Shown: positions 16,109-22,845 of the stretch, one piece after another
Numbering within the stretch: position 1 is the first letter of the stretch
How the letters are laid out: each line of letters opens with the position of its first letter
NCBI GenBank assembly: GCA_013285705.1
Contig: JABDHA010000045.1
Location: forward strand, 1 to 32,823
Direction: 5' to 3'
From: Acidobacteriota bacterium
GTDB lineage: Bacteria > Acidobacteriota > Terriglobia > Terriglobales > Acidobacteriaceae
DNA length: 32,823 nucleotides
Position numbers and translations under genes: made by a program
The notes under the pieces: model-generated
Database searches by the model: none
What the model was told of the DNA's origin: nothing
Seen by the model: only the letters and a program-made list of their open reading frames with translations

Positions 16109-16558
16109 TCATTTCTGTTTGGGTGGCGTCTTAGAAGGTGGCTTTGTAGGGCCCCGTTTCGCCAGCTCTTGTTGCGATTGCCCCGTCTGAGGCACTTTTC
16201 CACTTTCATTTACAGGTGCCTTCAGCACAAAGCAAGGGATAATAGCTATCACAAACAGGCCCATTCCGGCCCACGTAACCCAATCAGGCAAATTGCTGAT
16301 TTGTCCCCCCAACGTATCGTCATCAGCTTTGCCTTCGGAGGCGTAGTTGAAGATGACTGCAACAATAACAAAAATTATCGCCAATATCCCAAAGCCCAAG
16401 AACCTATAGTCTTGCTGGTAGATACTCATTCCGATGATCAGGCCTCCGGCGCCCAGGATCATTGCATATCCCAGCCATTTGTTCATGCCCTTTCCAAGAT
16501 AGGACACAAGCGCGGCAATAATAGCCACAACCAGCTGAATCCAATTCCACACTGACAT
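16109..16558 (-). CDS. Small four-helix membrane protein of unknown function
   Basis: The 149-residue product has hydrophobic segments at about 4-22, 28-45, 53-71 and 94-113. A polar loop (72-92) separates the last two, and a lysine/proline-rich C-terminal tail closes the protein (KRGPTKPPSKTPPKQK). No domain is recognised. GAGGAG lies upstream of ATG 16558. It is the last minus-strand gene of the island cluster. The basic proline-lysine tail is of a kind also seen in the 381-residue protein at 17015 and in the linker of the protein at 18625, so the three may work in the same place at the membrane. Function is unknown. Confidence 0.7.
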   Translation of the reverse strand: MSVWNWIQLVVAIIAALVSYLGKGMNKWLGYAMILGAGGLIIGMSIYQQDYRFLGFGILAIIFVIVAVIFNYASEGKADDDTLGGQISNLPDWVTWAGMGLFVIAIIPCFVLKAPVNESGKVPQTGQSQQELAKRGPTKPPSKTPPKQK

Positions 16559-16646
16559 TTTGATTCCTCCTCGACCAACTCCGAATTTGACAATTTAGTT
16601 TCTGTGACCTGGGTCAGATCGCATCTCGTGCGGCCAGCCAATGGGC

Positions 16647-16898
16647 CTAGTCCATCGATATCTCAGCGCCGTCTGTCACGGACACTCCGGCTTGCAGCGG
16701 GCCATCTGACCGCTGATATTTGATTTGACCGTATATTCCATCGCCGCTGTACACAGGAAGTGCGGCAGTAACATCGTTTGGTGCGAGGTATCCATCGAAA
16801 ATCACAGGTGGGGCATTAGGGTCACGCCCTTGATCCCATATTGTCCAGTGCCTGCTTTCTCCATAGTTACTTCTAAACGTGGCGCTAAGTTCAGACAT
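16647..16898 (-). CDS. Small soluble protein of unknown function
   Basis: The 83-residue product starts MSELSATFRSNYGESRHWTI and is rich in G, D, Y and aromatic residues, with no membrane segment or signal. It looks like a small beta-rich domain. ATG 16898 is preferred because GAGGAG lies about eight bases upstream; the open frame extends 40 codons further, but that part is arginine-rich and unlike coding sequence. It lies between two membrane protein genes on the same strand and may be their soluble partner. I do not recognise the family. Confidence 0.6.
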   Translation of the reverse strand: MSELSATFRSNYGESRHWTIWDQGRDPNAPPVIFDGYLAPNDVTAALPVYSGDGIYGQIKYQRSDGPLQAGVSVTDGAEISMD

Positions 16899-17014
16899 AT
16901 TAATTCTCCTCGGATTTAAAAGCTCCTTCGCCGTGTTTCTTCGCGACGAGTAAAGTGAGATGACTATCTGGCGTCTAACAGTCGCGTTATGGTTACTCCG
17001 GCGCCTAGATGAAA

Positions 17015-18160
17015 TCAATGGTGCTTGGCTGGCGGGGGCGCACCATGCGGCTTGCTCTGGGGCTGGGACTTAGGCTTCTGCGCCCCAGCGTGAGCCTGCG
17101 TCGCGACGGCGTTCATTCCGCTATCTACCCAAACAGAATTGACTACTAGAACTGCCAGTGCGGTTGCAGCCAGGAAAAATGGAATTGACCAAGCGATTAC
17201 CCATTTGGGGGGCCATATGAGCTTCTTATCATCTTCAGTTACCCCCTCGATGTTAGTACGCTCTGGACAGCCCTGAACGTTGTAGGCCCAGGTCTCCCAA
17301 GGATTGTTGAAGTAGCACCAATCCTGGGCTCCACGAAAAATGTTTGTGAATCCTATCTTGATGGTCGCTGCAAAGAACGAAGGAATAATCCAAGCGGCCA
17401 TCCAGCCTACATAAGTCAAGGTGTACATTGGGCCGAAACAGCGGTTTTGCCATACGTGGGTCTTTTCATGACGGTATAGGTCATCTCGCGGGCCGTCTTT
17501 CAGATTGCTCATCACTGCGCCTTGGGTGAAAGCGTAATCAGGCTTTAGGCCGAAAGATTTCTTTTCATAGCGATGAGCGTTCTTTCTGATCTCGGATGCA
17601 TGCATTCCCCAAGTGCCATCCCCAAGCAACCGCGACAGTCTAAATCCCAGGAAATTTACAAAATGGAGGAGGCAGCCAACGGTGTTGCCAGCCAGCGCCC
17701 ACGTCACGTCAAGAGGAAAGGCGATCCAGCCTAAGCCGTCCCACCTATAAATACGCCAGAGTCCGCTCACCATTCCAGACATTCCCCCCACTGCCGTCGC
17801 GTACATCAGCAGATTTTGTGGAGTGCTTAATAGTGGATGGCCATGCGCACCGGTCAAAAATTGAATGATGTAAACGATAGTGTCGACGATGCCAGGAATC
17901 AGGAAAAAACCCCAGCCAACAACGAATCCGGCAACTTCAGAATCGTTAGCCCACCCTAACAAGAAGCTGATCAGACTCCGTGCCAGCAGTGCACCAAGCG
18001 CCGACAAGACCAGCCCTTCGAGGCCGCGTAGAAGCGCCCCGCCCATCGATGTATCGGTGTCAAAGTCATCCTTGAAAATTAATGAAAGCGCGAACGCCAA
18101 GACGCCGAATATGCCAAGAATCCCCCACGCAAGTGGGTCATTGAAGATACGCTCAACCAT
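17015..18160 (-). CDS. Membrane protein with HExTHVWQ motif, putative gluzincin-like (paralogue A)
   Basis: The 381-residue product has hydrophobic segments near 11-28, 49-70, 77-101, 117-135, 147-170, 246-268 and 318-341, and a proline/lysine/histidine-rich tail. Between segments 5 and 6 it carries RHEKTHVWQNRCFGP, with HEKTH at 231-235. It then carries NPWETWAY with E289, a suitable third zinc ligand. These features recall a bacterial group with a RHExxHVxQ...GP motif and a later glutamate; that family link is my recollection and the proteolytic role is inference. It is a paralogue of the protein at 18625-19533, sharing the LDVTW, HExTHVWQ, FGPxY and ExWAY motifs. GAGGAG lies before ATG 18160. 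A conserved element lies 280 bases upstream. Nearby injection-system genes make a companion role possible. Confidence 0.75.
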   Translation of the reverse strand: MVERIFNDPLAWGILGIFGVLAFALSLIFKDDFDTDTSMGGALLRGLEGLVLSALGALLARSLISFLLGWANDSEVAGFVVGWGFFLIPGIVDTIVYIIQFLTGAHGHPLLSTPQNLLMYATAVGGMSGMVSGLWRIYRWDGLGWIAFPLDVTWALAGNTVGCLLHFVNFLGFRLSRLLGDGTWGMHASEIRKNAHRYEKKSFGLKPDYAFTQGAVMSNLKDGPRDDLYRHEKTHVWQNRCFGPMYTLTYVGWMAAWIIPSFFAATIKIGFTNIFRGAQDWCYFNNPWETWAYNVQGCPERTNIEGVTEDDKKLIWPPKWVIAWSIPFFLAATALAVLVVNSVWVDSGMNAVATQAHAGAQKPKSQPQSKPHGAPPPAKHH

Positions 18161-18624
18161 TGAAGTCTCCTCGGGAAAAAGAGCAGCCGCCTCAGAGGCG
18201 CGCTCATCAAAACAATTTGTTCAACATCAATGGATTCGACGCCAAAGGCACATCAGCTTTAGAGAGGGAGTGCTTTGCTCGAATCGGCTGTGCATTCGTG
18301 TGTTGGCACAGCATCGGGCCCGTCGTCTTGAAAGAATGGTGAGGTCATAACTGAAATCGTTTCGCACGCTGCCACGACGACCATCACTTAAGGGGCGAAA
18401 GCCAAGCGCCTATTTAGAAGATCTCTCTCGCCGCGCGATCACTATATACCTATCCCGGAATTTCCGCACTTCATTTCTCCCGCCGCACCCAAGGTTGATC
18501 GCGCGAGGGCACTAGTCGTATTTCTTACGTTTGTATCTTCGTCCAAGCCGGAGCTAAGCGAATGCGCATGAGGGCCTTAACGCTTCTTCCGTGTCAGCCT
18601 GAAGTACGCAGGTTTCCCTGCCGC
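18161..18624. other. Intergenic region upstream of paralogue A
   Basis: This gap of about 460 bases on the minus-strand side holds a long leader for the gene at 17015-18160 and the conserved element at 18440-18538. A short plus-strand frame at 18160-18342 is not supported as a gene. Confidence 0.5.
18440..18538 (-). promoter_or_regulatory. Conserved upstream element, copy A
   Basis: This stretch is similar to 19816-19909. Shared blocks, read on the plus strand, are CACTATATAC, CCGGA.TTT.CGCA and TAGT.GTATTT.TT. On the minus strand the first block gives GTATATAGTG, a possible -10 box (TATAGT). The start codon lies 280 bases downstream. Here the middle block is the palindrome CGGAATTTCCG. Confidence 0.5.
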
Positions 18625-19533
18625 CTAACCATTTCTAGGAGTAAAGGCGCGTATCAGACAATAGGCCGCAATACCCACGGGGCCGAGAATAAGTAGAAGA
18701 GTGATCTTTGCTGCGATTCCAGCTGCCAGCAATGCAAAGAGCGCTGTATAGCCTATGCTGACAACGAACCAAAGAAACCACATTCCCCAGTTGATGTCGC
18801 TCCCCGATGTGGATCCTGCCGTATAAGCCCAGTCTTCAAAGCAAACCCTGTAGTAGGCCTCGTTGCCAATCTGCGCAACCTGCCCAGTGATGAGACGAAA
18901 CAGCATGTTCAGCAATAAGCTGACTCCGTACAGCAGCAAGTATGCCGGCCCAAAAATGCGCGCCTGCCAGACATGTGTCTCTTCATGCGAGCACCAATTT
19001 CCAGCGATGACCGTTCCGATGGTTGTGACCCATCCGGCACCGCGCGGATTCTTGTCGAAGACCAGAGTGCCGGATCGCTGGGAATCGTCTGTAGAGTCGA
19101 GCGAGTTTGCCCCGATAATCAAGCAGGCAGGCGCCCACACCAGCAACCCCGCCATCGTGTTGAGTAGAGACCAGGTTATGTCGAGGAGATAGCCAAGGAT
19201 GCTGAAAATGCCGAAAGTGTAAGCGCGTTTGCCGAAGGCGATGGCGCTATAAATGGCGGAGAGTGCTCCGCAGACTAGCGCAACAATCAACGGCGCACTG
19301 CTCTTAGCTGGAGGTTTTCCGGCCGGCGCGGCGCCCTTATTTCCTGCCCCTTTGTTTTTGTTGGGAACGGGTTTTGTTCCCACTCCTTTGCCAGTGTGCG
19401 ACGCTGATCCGGCACTAGTCGGAATGGAGCTTTGAGCCGGAGGCTGAACGACCCTGTCAAGAATCAGGTAAAACACGCCGAAGGTGATGCCGAAACCTAA
19501 AACCAAACCGAGCAGAACACGAAGCACGGCCAT
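18625..19533 (-). CDS. Membrane protein with HExTHVWQ motif, putative gluzincin-like (paralogue B)
   Basis: The 302-residue product has an N-terminal membrane segment (about 4-26), then a lysine/glycine/proline-rich linker (31-78). Further segments lie near 81-99, 107-142, 196-215, 250-274 and 276-295. The motif CSHEETHVWQARIFGPAY has HEETH at 183-187, and CFEDWAY has E233, the possible third metal ligand. LLDITWSL (115-122) matches FPLDVTWAL in the paralogue at 17015. Because both the histidine motif and the later glutamate are kept while the rest has diverged, I infer a metal-dependent function, perhaps proteolysis in or at the membrane. A GAGGAG-type ribosome site precedes ATG 19533. It probably has its own promoter in the conserved element 283 bases upstream. 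Confidence 0.75.
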   Translation of the reverse strand: MAVLRVLLGLVLGFGITFGVFYLILDRVVQPPAQSSIPTSAGSASHTGKGVGTKPVPNKNKGAGNKGAAPAGKPPAKSSAPLIVALVCGALSAIYSAIAFGKRAYTFGIFSILGYLLDITWSLLNTMAGLLVWAPACLIIGANSLDSTDDSQRSGTLVFDKNPRGAGWVTTIGTVIAGNWCSHEETHVWQARIFGPAYLLLYGVSLLLNMLFRLITGQVAQIGNEAYYRVCFEDWAYTAGSTSGSDINWGMWFLWFVVSIGYTALFALLAAGIAAKITLLLILGPVGIAAYCLIRAFTPRNG

Positions 19534-20153
19534 ATGAGACTCCTCTCGATGTAACTTGGCCCGTCACAGTCACTTCCAGAGTTGCGTGCGAATCAGTGTA
19601 TGCAGACTAACTCTCTCACCAAGCAGCGCTTCATGCGAGGCCTTACTTCGGCAATAATTGACTTGACAGGTGATACCTATCATGACGATGGTGCGTAACT
19701 GAAGCTGAACATTTCACCAGCTGGCCGTATTTCTCCCCATAAGTGGCTCCGGTCGGGAGTATGTCGTTAGTTAGCTGAAGAGCCCAGAGGCCTCTTCACT
19801 TGAATTTACGGCATTCACTATATACTCAGTCCGGAGTTTGCGCAGGTCGTTTTTTGGCTGGCTCCTCGTTGGCCTTAAAAAGCATTAGTTGTATTTATTG
19901 TCCATATCTCCGGCAGTCGAAAACCAGCATTTCGTCTTGCAAAGTCGCTAAACAAGAGTAGAATTCGGTCCTGCCGGGTAATCCATATTGATCCTGAGAG
20001 TAAGAACTACGAGGCGGGATGCCGGCTTTCACACGATCACAAGAATCACGGTCCACGTCGCTGTGATGGTCATTTGACAGGCTTCTTATTCTGCAATGTC
20101 GTTCGGGTCAGGTACTAAATCTTAAAAACATGAGTTGCACGGAGGCAGGTTAA
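19534..20153. other. Divergent intergenic region between paralogue B and the plus-strand membrane gene
   Basis: About 620 bases without a supported gene. It holds the second copy of the conserved element (19816-19909) and a small inverted repeat AGGTGATACCT just right of a TTGACTTGACA stretch near 19665-19680. The right part must contain the promoter of the gene at 20154, but no clear pair of hexamers was found. Confidence 0.5.
19816..19909 (-). promoter_or_regulatory. Conserved upstream element, copy B
   Basis: This is the diverged partner of 18440-18538, with the same three blocks in the same order. It lies 283 bases before the start of the gene at 18625-19533. The central block has lost the palindrome (CCGGAGTTTGCG). 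Confidence 0.5.
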
Positions 20154-20843
20154 GTGCTGGACAGCATGCGCAAACCGATCTTCATAATTGCCCTGATCGC
20201 TATTGGGCTCACCGTCTTGGTGGAACTATCGTCAATCGCATTGATAAGCAACGGTTCCTCCTCTGCCAATGCACTAAATGTGTCTGTTACAGGACAGGCG
20301 ATCCCTTCGATGGCTTATCTGGACGGATTGATCTTCTTTGCGGCTTTGATCATTGCCATCGCTTTACTGGTGCCGGAACGGGTGCAAAGCAAAGTGCAAG
20401 GGATTGTGACGGTAATCGTTTCTTTCTCTCTGCTATTGGGCTGCATCGTCTGCATTTTCAAGAATCTGACAATGCTATTTCTGATGATCAGCTTGCTGCT
20501 TGCGGTTCCATTTGGGACGATTGTTTACTTTGCGGCCTGGGCTCATTTCGACACAAACACAGCGCGCATTGCACTGAGCTTAATCATGACGCTGAAGATC
20601 GTCTTTGCCGTTTGCCTTGTGCTGGCGCAGCAGCGGTTCCTGCAAAATAAGGGTCTTGTCTTGATTATTCTGACGTCATTCCTTGAAAACCTTATCATTG
20701 CATTCCTGTACGGATTGGTGCCGGGCTTCCTGGTGAACCCGGTGGACAGGATTGCCGCGATCGTTTGTGGAGTGTGCGGGGCAATATGGGCAGTCGTCTA
20801 TTTGATTGGCGGAATCATCTCTGTCGTCAAGGTCATCGTGTAG
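20154..20843 (+). CDS. Multi-pass membrane protein of unknown function
   Basis: The 229-residue product is almost entirely hydrophobic, with about six or seven membrane segments (8-31, 55-73, 83-103, 106-128, 138-158, 168-190, 200-227) and very short loops. No motif is recognised. The start is GTG 20154, with GGAGG eight bases in front; ATG seven bases into the next codons (20166) is a less well placed alternative. It is the only plus-strand gene between the tRNA and 32,600, convergent with the small anchored protein at 20880. It could be a partner of the other membrane proteins of the island, but nothing in the sequence proves it. Confidence 0.75.
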   Translation: MLDSMRKPIFIIALIAIGLTVLVELSSIALISNGSSSANALNVSVTGQAIPSMAYLDGLIFFAALIIAIALLVPERVQSKVQGIVTVIVSFSLLLGCIVCIFKNLTMLFLMISLLLAVPFGTIVYFAAWAHFDTNTARIALSLIMTLKIVFAVCLVLAQQRFLQNKGLVLIILTSFLENLIIAFLYGLVPGFLVNPVDRIAAIVCGVCGAIWAVVYLIGGIISVVKVIV

Positions 20844-20879
20844 TGACTTGAGATGAATTCGGGTGTATTTGTTCACGGA

Positions 20880-21398
20880 CTACTGGAGGCTAACAAGACA
20901 GCCAACAGGTGCAACGGAAGATCTTCGTGCTACGGTAATTGTTCCTCCGCCAGACAGGACAGTGATCGAAATCTGGTGTTTGGTTGAATTGCCGCCGCCG
21001 GTCGAACTCTGATTTGTGATGGTCGACGGTGTGTTCTTCGGTGGGTTTGATGCTTGATAGGAAATGCTTGCACAAGGAGTGCCGGAGGCCGGCTGGATCA
21101 CGAACTTGGCCGTGCGAAACTGATTGCTCGAATCGGCTCCGACGCTCACAACATACGTTGGTTTGGTCTGTAAATTGAAACTTGTGGCAGATGGCTTCAT
21201 CTGATTGGGGCTGAGCTTTGGGCCAAATTTTGCCAGCACTGGTCCTAAGCTGCTCGTCAGAGAATAGGAACTGGAATTGAAATTATCAGCAGTTGTGCTG
21301 GAATCGCTCTTATTCGTCTTCACGCCCATCACTGTGAGCACGATGAAGGCGACCACAATCACCACGAGCACTACTAACAAGACTTTCGTTCCCGACAT
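20880..21398 (-). CDS. Membrane-anchored protein of unknown function, Ser/Thr-rich
   Basis: The 172-residue product has one N-terminal hydrophobic segment (about 5-26) and a Ser/Thr/Asn-rich exterior part. It keeps only two cysteines, in GTPCASISY and APVGCLVSLQ at the C-terminus, which could form a disulfide. Orientation would put the body outside the cytoplasmic membrane. No domain is recognised. It follows the PASTA-protein gene on the same strand by 53 bases with a GC-rich hairpin between them. It may be expressed at a lower level as the last gene of the injection-system transcript, or from its own promoter. Confidence 0.7.
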   Translation of the reverse strand: MSGTKVLLVVLVVIVVAFIVLTVMGVKTNKSDSSTTADNFNSSSYSLTSSLGPVLAKFGPKLSPNQMKPSATSFNLQTKPTYVVSVGADSSNQFRTAKFVIQPASGTPCASISYQASNPPKNTPSTITNQSSTGGGNSTKHQISITVLSGGGTITVARRSSVAPVGCLVSLQ

Positions 21399-21427
21399 TG
21401 CCGATCTCCCTTCCGCGATGTGAGGAC

Positions 21428-21453
21428 AACCCTCCCCGCGCGGGGAAGGTTTT
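21428..21453. other. GC-rich hairpin between the PASTA gene and the next gene
   Basis: AACC.TCCCCG and CGGGGA.GGTT form a near-perfect stem touching the stop codon of the PASTA gene. Read on the plus strand it runs into TTTTATTT, and on the minus strand into GGTTGTCC, so it is a better terminator for plus-strand transcription. It may attenuate or protect the minus-strand operon RNA. Confidence 0.5.
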
Positions 21454-22291
21454 ATTTGGGGCGAGCTTGATACAGAGGGTTGATTCCTAAGGTTTGCATC
21501 CGTTGTGTAAGCGCAGCACCGCGATAAACGCAGTTGTTGGGGGGCGCACAGGCCGCGGTGGACTGGGTCGTTAACGTGACAGAGGAGCCACTCTCAACTG
21601 TCGTGCCCGGGGCCGGGGCTGAAGAAATAACAGTGGTCCCATCACCTTGTATGAGTCCCACGGTCAGATTGCTTGTATGAAGTGCGTTGCTTGCTGCGCT
21701 CAAAGTCATGCCCGCTAAGCCATTTGGAACTGTTGTCTTAGCCGGTTTCGTGCTACCGGCGGATGTCGAACTCCCTGACGTAGAGTTGTCGCCGGACGTG
21801 GTGCCTTTTGTAGAATGTCTGGTGAGCGCCCAGACAAGCAAACCGATGCACACCACCACAACTGCCGCAATGGCGGCGATCAAGCCCCATTTGGGACGTG
21901 GTTTCGGAGCACTTGTAACGGTGAACTTCAAGGGCTGGCTAGAGTCTCCCTCATCCGTCTTGGCAACCGATACGACATCCAGGCGAAAGCTATAAGTTCC
22001 CGGAGGTGCCGGGTTCTTTTGCATGGGAATAGCTATGTTGACCGTATAGGTGCAGGCTTTGTCTGCCTCCATATGCTGATCGGTAGTGCCAGTGACCTTA
22101 ATCCAACCCTTGCTTACGGGATGATTCGGATCAGGAGGATTGCTCTGCGGCAGGGGGACCAAAACGGCGCGGGCGTCGATGGGACGCGCACTCTTATTTG
22201 CCACGTTGTATTGCAGCGTCGCTCGCCCTTGACTGTCGAGCTTTAGCTCGGACATTCCATCAGGAAGCGTAATTTGAAAGAGCTTTGCCAT
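21452..22291 (-). CDS. Membrane-anchored protein with N-terminal Ig-like domain and C-terminal PASTA domain
   Basis: The 279-residue product has a soluble N-terminal domain (1-125) that looks like an Ig-like fold: LFQITLPDGMSELKL, then alternating strands with QYNVANKS and PGTYSFRLDVVSV. One membrane segment follows (about 135-157), then a Ser/Thr/Gly-rich linker (160-186). A PASTA domain (187-243; VPNGLAGMTLSAASNAL and SSAPAPGTTVESGSSVTL) and a short tail with two cysteines complete it. There is no signal peptide, so the Ig-like domain should be cytoplasmic and the PASTA domain outside. The layout is that of a PASTA Ser/Thr kinase without the kinase. PASTA domains bind peptidoglycan fragments. 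It lies 20 bases downstream of the tail I gene, in the injection-system operon, and could tether that machine to the envelope. Confidence 0.8.
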   Translation of the reverse strand: MAKLFQITLPDGMSELKLDSQGRATLQYNVANKSARPIDARAVLVPLPQSNPPDPNHPVSKGWIKVTGTTDQHMEADKACTYTVNIAIPMQKNPAPPGTYSFRLDVVSVAKTDEGDSSQPLKFTVTSAPKPRPKWGLIAAIAAVVVVCIGLLVWALTRHSTKGTTSGDNSTSGSSTSAGSTKPAKTTVPNGLAGMTLSAASNALHTSNLTVGLIQGDGTTVISSAPAPGTTVESGSSVTLTTQSTAACAPPNNCVYRGAALTQRMQTLGINPLYQARPK

Positions 22292-22311
22292 CTTATTCCT
22301 CCACCTCGGAA

Positions 22312-22845
22312 CTAAAACTCCAATTCGTAAGTCACATAAGCGGGTTTCTCGAGTTCAATGATCTTTTCAATTAGTGACCGGTGATGGACGAGCGTTTCAG
22401 GCGCCTTGACCTTGATATGAAACGGTCTGGGTCTGCCGTCCGGTCCAGTCACCTGTTCGTCGACCTGAAAATCATTCGCACCTGTGGCTATTTGCAGGAA
22501 GAGCTGCAGTCCCTTTCGTGTGCCGCGCCACTCCGACAATCTTGCAGCTGAGGCAGTCAGTTCTCGAAGACGCCCTAAGCCTGTAGACAGGGAAACGGCT
22601 GCAGGTGAACTCCCTCCCCGTATGTCCTCTAAAAGTACACCGAGATCGACCCAGCCAGCAAGATAGGGAACGAAACTATCTGGAGCCCTGCGCGGATCGA
22701 AGATAACATCCAGACAAGCGAGTATTGACTCTGGTGGATCATGCAAAGCCTGCATGACGCCGAGAATAGCGAGCAGGGGCGTACCCGGATTCGCCGCCCT
22801 TTGGAAAACATCAGGGAGGAGCCGCTTAATCTGTTCCTGTTTCAT
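22312..22845 (-). CDS. eCIS baseplate protein, phage tail protein I-like
   Basis: The 177-residue product matches the phage tail protein domain often seen beside baseplate J in contractile injection systems (Afp12-type position). It has RLLPDVFQRAANPGTPLLAIL, IFDPRRAPDSFVPYLAGWVDL, the LRELTASAARLSEWRGTRKGLQLFLQIATG helix-rich core and a C-terminal FHIKVKAPE strand region. In related machines this protein sits at the outer end of the baseplate wedge. Its start lies within the last 20 bases of the baseplate J gene, a strong sign of coupling. It is the last recognisable structural gene of the machine in this operon. Confidence 0.85.
   Translation of the reverse strand: MKQEQIKRLLPDVFQRAANPGTPLLAILGVMQALHDPPESILACLDVIFDPRRAPDSFVPYLAGWVDLGVLLEDIRGGSSPAAVSLSTGLGRLRELTASAARLSEWRGTRKGLQLFLQIATGANDFQVDEQVTGPDGRPRPFHIKVKAPETLVHHRSLIEKIIELEKPAYVTYELEF

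Noticed and set aside
20135-20650. Plus-strand open frame overlapping the membrane gene at 20154
   Set aside because: It is in another frame of a gene with a better ribosome site and a clear membrane-segment pattern, and it is rich in C, H and G with no fold signal.
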